A DNA stretch of 64,000 bases from Pholiota molesta (taxonomy: Eukaryota; Basidiomycota; Agaricomycetes; Agaricales; Strophariaceae). The position numbers and the translations under genes are program-made. The stretch lies in NCBI GenBank assembly GCA_014925825.1, contig JACGCK010000091.1, positions 1 to 64,000 of the forward strand, written 5' to 3'. Below are positions 23,340-34,025 of the stretch, one piece after another. A model generated the notes under the pieces. That model did not search any database and was not told the origin of the DNA. It saw only the letters and a list, made by a program, of their open reading frames with translations. Position 1 is the first letter of the stretch; each line of letters opens with the position of its first letter.

Positions 23340-24304
23340 TATCTAAACGATGTATAGTATAATTTAGTAAATGTCCTAGTAATATATGGCAGAAACAGAT
23401 CGAGAGCCCGGGGACGAGCTCGATCGACCTGTGCAAGAAGACATACCGGCTACTATTTTGTTGGTGTTACGCGTACAACGTATAGTTACTAATGAAGTCT
23501 TCTAGGTGATCAGAATTGCGCACTGCTTCAGTGCTTGTTGACGTCTACATAGCATATAGTACAATTCAGTAAATGTGCTAACATTACGTGGCGGAAACAG
23601 GCTGAGAGCCCGGGAACGAGCTCGATCAGCCTGTGCAAAAAGACATACCGGCTATTTTGATGGTGTTGCACGTACTACTCTGTATAGTGGCGAGGTTTTC
23701 TAGGCAATGAAAGGCGCGCTGCTTTAGCGCTTGCTGGCGTTGGAAGTTTCAAGGCGATGGAGTTGGAAAAGTACGAAGTCAAACGTTGAAGTTGATTGTT
23801 TATTGTGACCCTAGTGTGGGGTTGATTAATGACTTCAGCGCCGGCGTAAGTAAGTATGTACGTTCAGACTTCACTCTCTGCTTCCTCTCGTAAGTCGTCA
23901 ACTCTCGCGTTATCAAAATATAGCAAGCTAATTCAAGTTATATAGCTATGCCAGTATGCATGGCCCAAGTCGAACGCCGCGAGATTGCCCAATCGGAGCC
24001 GACAACATCCCTGGACTCTCCTGTAAACCTATTTCACGGTGCTAAATCACAACAGTAAGTGTTAATCTCATTTGTGCAGATCTTGCTAATCTGAGCTGTA
24101 TAGATCTTAATGCTGTCCCTGACAGCCAAGCGAGAACTCGACGCTCAGGGCAGCGTTTAAAGTACAGTGACGCCATACGGATTAAGATAATTCCTCAGCA
24201 TTTCAGAAATTAGGGGCCGCCATTAATATAGGTCCGCTCATCGTCTTGCTGGAAGAAATTTTCCCTTTCTTAACACCTTCAATACTCTCTAGAGAATCAC
24301 TGCT
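23340..24304. promoter_or_regulatory. divergent control region, dioxygenase and transposase
   Basis: 965 nt between the dioxygenase start (minus) and the transposase-like start (plus). It holds a two-copy tandem repeat with hairpins (separate entry). The remainder (23750-24304) has no long open frame. Confidence 0.5.
23351..23745. repeat. two-copy ~202-bp tandem repeat with covarying hairpin
   Basis: The copies are offset by 202 nt and share AGTAAATGT, GAGAGCCCGGG-ACGAGCTCGATC, AAGACATACCGGCTA and a TTCTAGG block. In each, a stem encloses the CCCGGG core: arms 23396-23403/23424-23431 and 23598-23605/23626-23633. Between copies two stem base pairs change on both sides (T-A to C-G and C-G to T-A), and a mismatch is repaired. 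This suggests the hairpin itself matters. Confidence 0.7.
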
Positions 24305-27300
24305 ATGTCGCTGCAATCAGATGTCTTCGAGCCGAGCGTTATACTTGGCATTCTCAAAGGGTTAGAAAATTCGGCTTCTGCTAAAGAAACCTTTGAAAAA
24401 AATTGGAAGGCTTCCGTACGTTTATTATTTATCAGTCAAGGTTTCAGCTTTGCTTAATATTATATCAACTAGGTAAAGAAACGTATAGAGTCTTGGAAAA
24501 AGCACAAAGACAACAAGTCTGTGCCGGCATTTCAGCTGGACTGGGAGGCCCATATCGTTGAATACGTCGATTATCTGCATTCAAGACTTGCTGTTCACGG
24601 AAATTCCAGCACCAGCGCTAAGAAGATACCGCGGATTCTCCACAAGAGCATTCCGCTCCTTGGGCCTCGCTTTTCCCCGCCAACCTTCCTGCACTACATG
24701 CGCCGAGACATAACTCCTGCGATACACCCGGAATATGCATACATGAAGCCCCTCACTGTTGTACACCCGGTTTTTTTCCCGATACTTGCTCAATGTCCGC
24801 AATGCGAGTCGTCATCCGAGATCCGATGGGATGGGTGGAATGGGACCGGCGGACGCAGCGTCCATGGCGTTCGTTTCAATGAAAGGACAATTGGCTATCA
24901 GTTACGATGCAAGAATTGCAAGACGGCAGCTGAGAATGCGACCAGAACTTCCAGTGATTCCCCTGACATTGGGTATTGCTTTGCTACGACGAATTATGAA
25001 TTTTGGGAAAAATGGGAGCATTGGAGGATTCCGAGTAAGTTTACCTTTCCATGTCAAACTGGTCACTTACTCTGAGCTTCTTTCAAGGGAATATTCCGAT
25101 CTTCCGTCAGCGCACCGCTGTTACCCATGAGCTATTCGATTTGATAATAGAACTGCGCCTATCTTCGACTGCTGGAGGCCTGGAAGAACATCTCAAACGT
25201 GCGGACTCAATTCTAGCTAATCTACGCATATATTGATGTACTTATTTTCTATTCTAATAGAGCTACATTTACTCGAGCATAAGCAACGCATGCTCGAGTA
25301 TCTTTCATACTTTGAATCCGCACGCCCAAATCCGTTTATGAGGAACAACCTTCAGCACTTTTCCCCACCAATAAATGAGGAAGGCTACGGCGATTCTTTT
25401 ATTTCAAATGATCTTATAAAACATCTATACTTGGATTTTATCGCGAAGGTCAGACAAACTGAATCTATTGAGTACTGCAAGACCAGAACAGGTAAGGGTT
25501 GAGAAATTACTACGTCGTCCTTTACTCACATCATTCAAAGCAAAATCTCTGTCTTTAGACAATACATTCAAATCAGGAGGAAAGGCAACGCTCGTCGGAA
25601 AGGATGGGCAGCGTTCAAATCCACTGAAAGGCGGTATTCTGAGTGCAATAAATGAAGAAGGGGAGGGAGTTGCATGGGTAAGCCGATGATTACATCGTTA
25701 TATCTTTTCTAATTCTTATTTCAATCTCTACAGCGATTTTGCAGCAGCAATTCACCCGCTGAAACACGCGAGCTATTGCAAGGCCTCGGAAAGCGACATG
25801 AGTATCTGGGACTTCCTAAACCATCCGCTGTCATCGTCGACAACTGTTGTCAAGTGCAGCGATACGTCCGCGAGGGCCTTGGCCCAGATACTGCTGTGGT
25901 TTTGGATGTCTACCATTTCATGATGCGGTTAGTCACAGTCTTCCAAACATTCTTAAAATGCTTATTTATTTCTGAATACTAATGTACTACAACTTTTTAG
26001 ATATAGCACTGTAATATTCAATGGCACAAAAAATCCTCACCGCGCAGAGGTCCTGGTTGATATTCGTGATGCAATTATCAAAACGCCAGCTATAAAGAAT
26101 GTTCCCGCAACGTACTGGACGCAGCCTGAGCAAGAAGCCAACATCATTAAAGCCTACGATAAATGGCTTAAGCACGGCGGCATATGGACGGCTGCTTCTG
26201 GAAAGGTATAACCTTTTAATCGAGCAGCTTTATTGACGTTGACTTACTTTATAATCTAGGTCCACTCTGATCAGCTGGAGCACGTTCGAAGAGGGTGCTT
26301 ATCAAGGCCCCGCGAAGATATTGCCATGGACGGCAGCCGCATAGAGGGTTCTCACAAGGCGTGGAATTCACTTCAACGCGCGCAACCTAGCGGTATTGAG
26401 GTGTATGCAGGCCTCGCGCATGACTTTTTTCTTCGACGAAACATTCGTGTTGGTTCATCGCGCATCAAGAACAAGCGCCAGATCAATTCCAGCGATTTTG
26501 TTGCATCTACCCATTCATCCCACCACGTACAGCTCGTGAACCATATCGCCAAATTATTCAATTCGCTGTATGAAAAGGAGCCGACCACATCGAAAAACAA
26601 ACTCCACAAATACCCAACCCTGCCGTCAGTTCCAGTCGATGAAATGATTGGATTAGTGAGGTCCGAGCACACCTTGACCTTCGGAGGCCTTATCAGTATT
26701 AAGGAGGAGGTACCTGAATCGGAAACTAATATCCTGCTCGACGACCTTGATTCACAGATTGCGGAGATAGACCAAGCACGATTTAACAAAATGCTGGGTA
26801 TAGATGAGCGCCTCCTCTCTATCCAACTTGGAAAGCCCGAGGTTTCTATTACCACAACCTCGTCTGTTTCTGTGAGTGCGGTGAAAACTTTGTCTAGTGC
26901 GACGAACCCGCCGACGATGGCATTAGCATCCGCTTCCACATTGACACCCAAACCTGCCAGTTCACTTGTTGCGCCATCGAGTCTGAAAAGGAAGGAATGC
27001 GCCCCTCACATTGCGACTAACTCGTGGGCATCCGATATCCGAAGCACCGATAATCTTCCAAATTCGAAGCGTAGGCGGCATATGGCCTTACCAGGATCGT
27101 CTGGAGTCCTCGAGCTTGATTCAGATGACTCTACACCAGAGCCTGATATCGTGAGTACTACGGCTGTTATTTTCAACATTTTTGGACTGTATTCTAATAT
27201 ATTTACTCAAGGCGTCCTCAAACAGTATGGATGCGATTGATTGCGAACCATTGCACACAGTTAAAGCCAGTGACGCATGCATATCCCTTCCAAATAATCC

Positions 27301-28461
27301 ATCGACAAATACTCCAACGTTGAACACATTCTTCAAGATCCAGAGTCAGAAACCAAGCAATACTCCACCGGTGCAACCAGCTGCTCAGGCGTCGTCATCT
27401 AAGACTACGCTGTCGCTAGAGATGCTTCAGCGCCCACTTCCGAAGCCTACCAAGTTCCTAACACGATCTCAGGTGCTATTCTCCATTGGAACTTCTGTCG
27501 ACCCTCAAGAACTCCGAATCGCCGAAGGTGATGAGTTCTTTCTCTTTATGGATATGCGCGCCGAATTCCAGTGGATATCGTATGCAATGACTGGGTCAAA
27601 GTGGGCTGCTGCTACCAACGTCTACAACAAGCGTCTAGATGATTTGGGGAAGAAAAAGAATCTCCGGTTCATCAAGAAGAATCCACGCGCATTAGTTGAC
27701 AAGCTCAACGAGGTTGAGGCGCAGATTAACAACAGGATTATCAAAGAAAACTACCGCTGTACGTGCACTCTATATTTCCTTCTTGAGTCTTTATACTAAT
27801 AAATCTCATTTTATATTGCAGCTCAAAATGGAAGTGAATCTTTCTGGCTAAAGCATTGCCATTCTGTCGCTGGATTTTCCAAGACAGAGAGCGCCGATGA
27901 GCTTTCTCAGAAAAAGGTATATATTTTCCAAACATCCTCGATTTAAGAGCTAACATTGATATACTATAGCGCAAACCTGCCGTTTGTAAACGATGCAAGG
28001 TAATCATGTACCTGAAAGATGGCAAGCCCGAGGACAACCACAAGAGGGGTGTCTGCGCCGATGGCGTTGCTTCAGTACCCAAGCCTTGCGAAATACCCGA
28101 GTGGGCCAAATACGGCGACCATGCTGACTTTATACATCCTGCATGGCCGCAGCCCGAGGATTTGTTCAGCAAAGGCAAGTACTTTCATGCCGCCAAATTC
28201 CTATTTGCTGTGCGCAATCTCTACGAGAAGGTCTTGGAAACTACGGAACGGAGCAGCGGTGCTCCAGATCAAGCTGGAGCTGATTATCTGTCAGTAGAAG
28301 ATCGAGCATTTGCGCGTATGCTCAAAGCTCGAACAAGGTTAATGGATGGGCATGCTTATTTTCTTCTGTACGACCTTGAGCTCATTGGTGGGTCGTATGA
28401 ATCACTGCTCTCAGATTCAGAGACCGAGGGCCTCCGTTATCTTAGAATAGATTGTCTATAA
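24305..28461 (+). CDS. transposase-like protein with zinc-binding N-region
   Basis: A large multi-exon gene, start MSLQSDVFEPSVILG. Early Cys pairs (CPQCESSSEIRWDGW; YQLRCKNCKTA) form a likely zinc domain. This is followed by blocks resembling an RNase-H-type DDE core: SLDNTFKSGGKATLV (first Asp), KPSAVIVDNCCQVQRYV and VVLDVYHFMMRY (second Asp region). An acidic residue lies near DGSRIEGSHKAWNSLQRAQPS. The second half has a Ser/Thr-rich linker, LTRSQVLFSIGTSVDPQEL, and a Cys pair (CKRCK). It ends LRYLRIDCL. About nine introns; exons look intact. Similar proteins are common in Agaricomycetes; I do not know an experimentally defined superfamily for it. It is not KDZ by motif. The transposase role is inferred from motifs and from its place in an inverted-repeat-bounded unit. 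Confidence 0.7.
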
Positions 28462-29486
28462 TGCACTTTAATATTCTATTTTCACTGTTATTCAAGTCTT
28501 TAATATACATTACTTTATTTAAAATATACTTTTCCCCGAGGTACACCGCAGAGAACTGCTCGTGATGCTTTCACTGTGCTCGAACCAACCGAAATCCCTG
28601 GGCAACCCTCGGCGCTATTTTTGGGAATGGCCGGAATCTCCCTGGGCCAAACAACGCACCACAGGGCCTCCGGACCCCCCTGGGAATGACCAATTTTTCG
28701 AGCTTGCTCCCCTTTGAATAGCGACCCCGAATTTCCTTAAACCACGTGACCCACTGAGTTTGTTTCTGCTTGCTTCAAATGCTTTTGTCACCCCGTGAGA
28801 ATAATCCCATGGCTGTGCGCGCTGTGCTGCGGGTTCGTCAAACCCGGACACGGCTGTTTTGACCAGTGTCACATGCACTTTTTCCCACCTTCCAAAATGA
28901 GCCTCCTGCCTCTGATTTCGCAGCCTCTCGCAATCTTGGTTCAAACCAACTTCAAACTGTGTTCTCCTGCCTCAAACAAAATTCTGCAAGCCTTACAAAC
29001 TGTCAATATTGTGTAAATAATTTGTTTTGTTCTTTTTTTACCTACTCAATGCTATGATTTGTAGTGATTAATCAGCTTGACTTTACATTGAATCTGATCA
29101 AATCACTGCCTTGATCTCTTGATCTGCAGCAATCAGAAGTCTTAAGGTGTTCTGAAAATTTGGAGATTTTATCTTATCAATCTCTAATGCAAAACTTAGC
29201 TTTGAAAACCTGTCTCAAACCATCTGGCTTTTTCTCTTCTTACATACCTTTCACATTTAGCCTATTCTTTGTACCCTTGACCAGGCCGCAATCTTAAGTT
29301 GCCCGCCAGTTGAGGAAGACACTGCACGTCATTAGGGCTAGTGTGCTTGGGACAACCGCTTGGATCCTGGGCTAGATAGACTTCTTTTGTAGTCAATTTC
29401 AAACCGAACTAGTATACAATATACCAAACTAGTGTAGTAACCTATTTGGCAAGACTTGCGGTACAGGGCCAAATCCTTCCTACCGT
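28462..29486. other. right end of three-gene unit and Helitron backbone
   Basis: No gene. 28628-28756 is the right subterminal inverted repeat. From about 28870 to 29486 the AT-rich sequence is best read as Helitron backbone upstream of RepHel, because it resumes at 45845 once the LTR element is removed. Confidence 0.5.
28628..28756 (-). repeat. right subterminal inverted repeat of the three-gene unit
   Basis: Read on the minus strand it shows, in order, GTGGGTCACGTGG, AAGGGGAGC, TCATTCCCAGGGGGGTCC and GATTCCGGCCA, matching 18664-18765 with a few gaps. Confidence 0.65.
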
Positions 29487-30540
29487 TGATGTGCCAAGTG
29501 TTGTGTAAGGTGCGGAATGTAGCGAATAAAATCAAAAACCACAAAACCAAAAGCCACGACGTGAGGGGCTATGAGGGTGCGAGTACGGGGTTCAAGGGCG
29601 TCCCAATCAAGGTCTATCAGTGGCGAAAGGTGCGACAAGGTGTGCGACGTGGTGAGACGGTGTTTACGGTGTATATTGAGTTGCGAGAGCGATGGGATGA
29701 AGGAGTGACAGAATTTAGCTGGAACTGAGCGATGAGAGTGAAATAAAATAATAGAGAGACGCAGCGCGGTGTGGAACGATGGGGAACGCAGGGGAGACGA
29801 AGACGCGACGAGAGACGAACTGAAACTGAGCTGAAAACCGAGGGGGAAAGTGTATTATTTTGTTTTACTGAGTTACAGGGATTTAAATAGTACGGAAGTA
29901 ATAGCTTGTATTTAATTTATCTAAAATGGTGGAAAGATGCGACTTGAGCTGTCCGAAAGGCTCGATATGAAATTCGTGTGGAAAAGGATGATAGGGGAGC
30001 GCAGCGCGTGCACGCGACGGCGAGCTAGAGAATCAGATACTAAAAATAGAGCGCTTAAACGTGCACTCGAGCGCATGTGCGCGCGGACGGAATTCCGACG
30101 TGATAAGTTGTCCAATAATATTCGGAACGAGTTCCGTACGTATTCGAGATGTTCTAGACCATGTAGCGACGTCCTGAGAGTGCTGTGCTAGCCCGTATAC
30201 GGCGGCGCGCGACTTGCGTCCAAGTTCGTCGGGTCACGTGACTACCCGCGGCTCCTGTTCTGAGTGCGTACGCGGCGCGGCGCAGTGGCTCTGTGCGCGT
30301 TTGAGCGCGTGCGTTGCGCATGCGTCGTAAATTGTTCTGCTGTGTATGGAGGTGCTATGGGTACGTTTCGCATGCTTGAGCGACTTCGAGTGCGGCGGTG
30401 CGAGGCGAGGCGTCCTAATGCGTCGTGTATGACCTAGTGCGTTCGAGCGCGTGCGTGCGCGTTCTGTTCGTGTGCGTTGCGCGTGCGTCTGGGCGTATTC
30501 TGGCGCGTTTTCAGAGCGTATACGGATGCGGTGCGCATCA
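29487..30540 (-). repeat. 3' LTR
   Basis: 1,054 bp, matching 44791-45844. I see only four substitutions by eye (around 29501, 29521, 29924 and 30404), so insertion was recent. It contains several short open frames that are identical in both LTRs and probably not genes. Confidence 0.95.
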
Positions 30541-30550
30541 TCTCCTCCCT
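30541..30550 (-). other. polypurine tract before 3' LTR
   Basis: On the minus strand AGGGAGGAGA directly precedes the LTR start TGATGCGC, the usual position of the plus-strand primer. Confidence 0.8.
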
Positions 30551-30699
30551 AACGAACTTCTGACTGTCCGCAGTCAGCCGGAATCGCGGCGAAATGGTTT
30601 GCAATGGAAGCGACGAGCAGCGGCGCCGAGGGAACGAGAGTTGCGTGTGTGTCGACGGCGTAAATCCAAATATAGAACGGGCGCTTAACGCGCGTTGCG

Positions 30700-31405
30700 C
30701 TGAGCGAGTGAGCGGCGAGCGCGGCGGCGTGAATTTACAGCGCGGCGGTGTAATTTGGGCTCGGGGAATCGATTCGGAGCACGGCTAGACGAGTTAGAGC
30801 GCGGCGAGACAAGCTGGAGTGCTGGGAGACAAATTGTGAATTGGATACGGCTCGGCGCGGCGAGACGACAGCGGGCGCGGCGAGACGAACTGGAGCACGG
30901 CGAGACGAACTGGAGCACGGCAAGACGACTGCAGGTGCGGCGCGGCGATCTGGGGTGTGGCCAGTTGAATGTACGTGCGGCGAGACAACCTGAACTTCTG
31001 AGAGACGTCCTAAAGCACGGCGAGACGACAGCGGGTGCGGCGAGACGAACTGCGGCGCGACGAGACGAACCAGAGCCTGGGAAATTAAATGCGCGCGCGG
31101 CGAGACGTCCTGGAACGCGGCGAGATGACCTAGAGCGCGACGAGACAACCTGTGGTCTGGCGAGTTGAATCCACGTGCGGCGAGACGACTGCGGGCGCGA
31201 AGAGACGAATAGGGCACGGGGAATTAAATGCAGCCGCGGCGAGACATCCTGAGCGCGGCGAGACGACTTGGAACGCGGTGTGACGACTTGGAGCTTGACG
31301 AGACGACTTGGGGCGCGACGAGACGAAGTACCGTGTGGCGAGACGAACTACGGTGCAACGAGATGAACCAGAGCTTGTGGAACTAAGATTTGAGCGCGGC
31401 GAGAC
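30700..31405 (-). repeat. GCGGCGAGACGAAC-type minisatellite, part 1
   Basis: Dozens of degenerate ~21-bp units around GCGCGGCGAGACGAACTGGA fill this stretch. It is interrupted at 31410 by the Plavaka element and resumes at 40430. Its long open frames are by-products of the 21-nt period, not genes. Confidence 0.85.
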
Positions 31406-31671
31406 GTCCATCAGGAAAAACCTCATTTTTGGATAAGCAAGAATAATCTTCAGATCAGCTCGATAAGCGGAGGCGTACCTTATTGAACACCAATATGTAC
31501 TTGATTAGTTTGATTTAGTCATTAGTTAGTTTGCAATTAGTAAACGCACTCCTTATTTGCAATCAATAAGTACAACCTTGACTTATTTCCAACTAATCAT
31601 ATCAAATAAGGCGCAATGGAATTTTTGTTCAACTAATTGATAGCTAATATAGGACTCACAGATGAAAAGAT

Positions 31672-32807
31672 CTATGTGTCCGGTATAATTGAAGTCAAGC
31701 GTGTTACCAATTGTTCATACTTCGTATTCATCACCGTAAGCTCCCTCTCGACTTCTGCCAGCTTTGCTTTGCTTGCCTCTAGCTCGTAACTTAAGCTTCC
31801 AATCCTCCCTTTCATCGTAGTGTTCACACTCTTCACTTTCCAGTTGCGCCGGCGTTCCTTGTTAAGGTTCCTTTTCGCCCGTTCGTAGTTTGAGCGGACC
31901 CTTGCGTGTGATTGGACCAGCTCCTGAAGCACAGTCTGCACTTTGTCGATAGCCTGTGTGGTCGTCTCAGGCTCAGTTTCAGACTCTGTCTCAGAGGCAG
32001 ACACAGAGTCCTCATCTGCACCCTTGGAACCCCCCAGTGCACCTTCCGCTGTGACATGATCAGCAACTGTGCCGATGGGATCTGCAGGAGGCAGCTCCTC
32101 ATGAGGGACATCCGGTGTAGCATAAACATTGCCGACATCACCATGAGGAGTCCATCCGCGCTCGATAGCCGTAGTCCAAGTGTCAATAGAGCCTCCAATA
32201 ATATTATCGGCCTCATCGATGATTTGAGATTCTATTAGTAATGAAAATCAATTTTAGCAAAGCTAACTCGAATAGATTTGCGAAGGCCTCGATACACACC
32301 TTCCGGTAACTGCGACTCTTCCAGATAAGTGTCCTCGGTTTCGAGTGCCTGGAGCATAGGCTTGGCATCTAAATTGGTCGCTCTGATTGTCAGTCAAGTT
32401 TTATACCTGGCACAATCACGATTTACGCACCAATTGCCACTTTTCGTGGACTTGGACTTTTCCATGGCGTTTGTGAATCCATTTGCGAATCACATGCACC
32501 TCCCGGACCAAACTGGCTGCAGAGTAAACAAGATTTAGAAATTGGCTTAAGGCTCAAGACTAAGACAAAACAGTACTTACACTGCAAGCTTCCTTGAAGC
32601 CTCTACACTCGATGGTCGTGGATGTTGACGACCGTTACGGTGGCCAAGGTAGCTTGGACTACTGAGTGTCTTCTCATTCTTGACCTTCTGCTTTTTCTTC
32701 TTGGGAGGCGAACCCTTGAATGGCGATGGTCGGCCATGTGTGAGTGGTGTCTTGGGATCCGAGTCCCCAGTTGGTGTCAACCGCCTGCTGCCCTTACTGA
32801 GCGCCAT
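31672..32807 (-). CDS. Plavaka-associated basic/coiled-coil protein
   Basis: It starts MALSKGSRRLTPTGDSD, with a basic PPKKKKQKVKNEK patch (possible nuclear signal). It then has EVHVIRKWIHKRHGKVQVH, an acidic/Ser-Thr segment (SVSASETESETEPETT) and a C-terminal coiled coil (NYERAKRNLNKERRRN; LSYELEASKAKLAEVERE). About four exons. Similar accessory proteins accompany Plavaka transposases in mushroom genomes; a role in DNA binding or complex formation is inference. Confidence 0.65.
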
Positions 32808-34025
32808 TGAGCTAAAAACATACTGAGTAATGATACAGAAGAATAATATAGAACACATACTGTATACCAAAGCAAAGGTGGTAGAGCGAGAGAAAGCCAG
32901 AGTCCACCCTCGTTGTCGGGGTTTGCGTGATGGCGGACAGTTCGGATGGTTCCGGGTGGGCTCAGTGTCGCGCGGGCCGAGCCGACAGTGTCGACTCCCT
33001 TGCGTCTCCGTGCCGCAAAGCACTGTATATGCAGGGCTTATTGTACATGGAGACGGTCTGGTATTCTTGGCCTTCTTGTTGCACACCATATCTGGGATGT
33101 GAGGGCTCCGCCATGCGACTGATTGACAATGCCTGATGATGAGCACAGCGGCATGCAACGACAAACATAGTGCATGGCGACGCCGACGAGAATGGAGCCG
33201 GTTCCTTCTCTCATATGCGTCTGCTCTTTGCCACATTGTCTTTGGATGGGTGTCGTTACAATTTGACACTATTGAAAGGTTCAAAACATAAGTGAAGCAC
33301 GGAGATTGACAATGACATCTACACACCTGTTTGATCTCCCAATCAACGGTTCCTTCCTTTGGCATCTCTCCACCCCCAATAACCTTTGTTGTCCAACTTG
33401 CAATGTTGTGCATGTGTGAGGCGATGAGCATAACAAAGGGGTGTGGTGGTTGAACGTTGACATGTTGTATGTACTGTTCAATGTTCAACCCTCGACATTG
33501 AAGTGGCGCTGAGGTGTCATGTGACCCAAGTCACTGGAAGTGGACATCCTAATTCATGTCATATCACCTCCCACAGCAACCAAATTTCTTCAAAAATACT
33601 TGGAGTATGTTCTATGTGCTGTAGACTAGCTCTGTACAAAAATTTGGCTCTTCCTGACATGTATGAGTGACTGAGTTATTTGTACAACATATCTAGTGCG
33701 ATGACATGTGACTGTCATGTCACAGAAATCAGATGCACCTATAATTCATGTCATAGCATCATATATATGAACCAACTTTCTTCAAAAACACTCAAAGTAT
33801 TATCTATTGACTCTAAACTGCATATCTACAAAAATTTGGTTCTTCCTGAGGTGTAAGCATCATGTCACCTTGAGCCACTGCCAGCCACCATCACACCCAC
33901 CGTCACGGCCACCGTCACAGGCCACCATCAAGCTCGAGTTGACGTTTTCAGTTCATAGCTACTTACCACCATACAGTGCTGTCTTAGATAGAAAATCCAA
34001 TTAGAATTCATCATCATAGCAAAAA
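32808..34025. other. Plavaka intergenic region with two degenerate direct repeats
   Basis: No convincing gene. Two repeats about 190 nt apart (33551-33665 and 33742-33855) share ATTCATGTCATA, TTTCTTCAAAAA and TACAAAAATTTGG-TCTTCCTGA. They lie between the 3' end of the transposase gene and the promoter of the coiled-coil gene. Confidence 0.5.

Larger units (their letters stand above)
18590..28868. mobile_element. three-gene DNA transposon-like unit inside the Helitron
   Basis: About 10.2 kb with an XPG-like nuclease (+), a TET/JBP-like dioxygenase (-) and a transposase-like protein (+). Degenerate inverted repeats flank it. Left (18664-18765) and right (28628-28756, reversed) share in the same order GTGGGT, AGGA, GGGGAGC, TCCCAGGG-GGTCC and ATTCCGGCCA. 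The exact ends are unresolved. CACTG occurs inverted at 18586-18590 and 28864-28868, but no target duplication is clear. The subtraction argument (Helitron backbone about 6.4 kb) also favours a nested element over Helitron cargo. Confidence 0.6.

Noticed and set aside
24305..28461. KDZ transposase
   Set aside because: The TET/JBP neighbour made this the first guess, but the Asp blocks and Cys motifs do not match the KDZ pattern I know.
18590..28868. The three genes as captured Helitron cargo
   Set aside because: Inverted repeats around them and a normal-sized Helitron backbone after subtraction favour a nested transposon; not fully excluded.
29937..30191. Open frames inside the LTRs as genes
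   Set aside because: Identical in both LTRs and without recognisable domains; explained by the LTR duplication.
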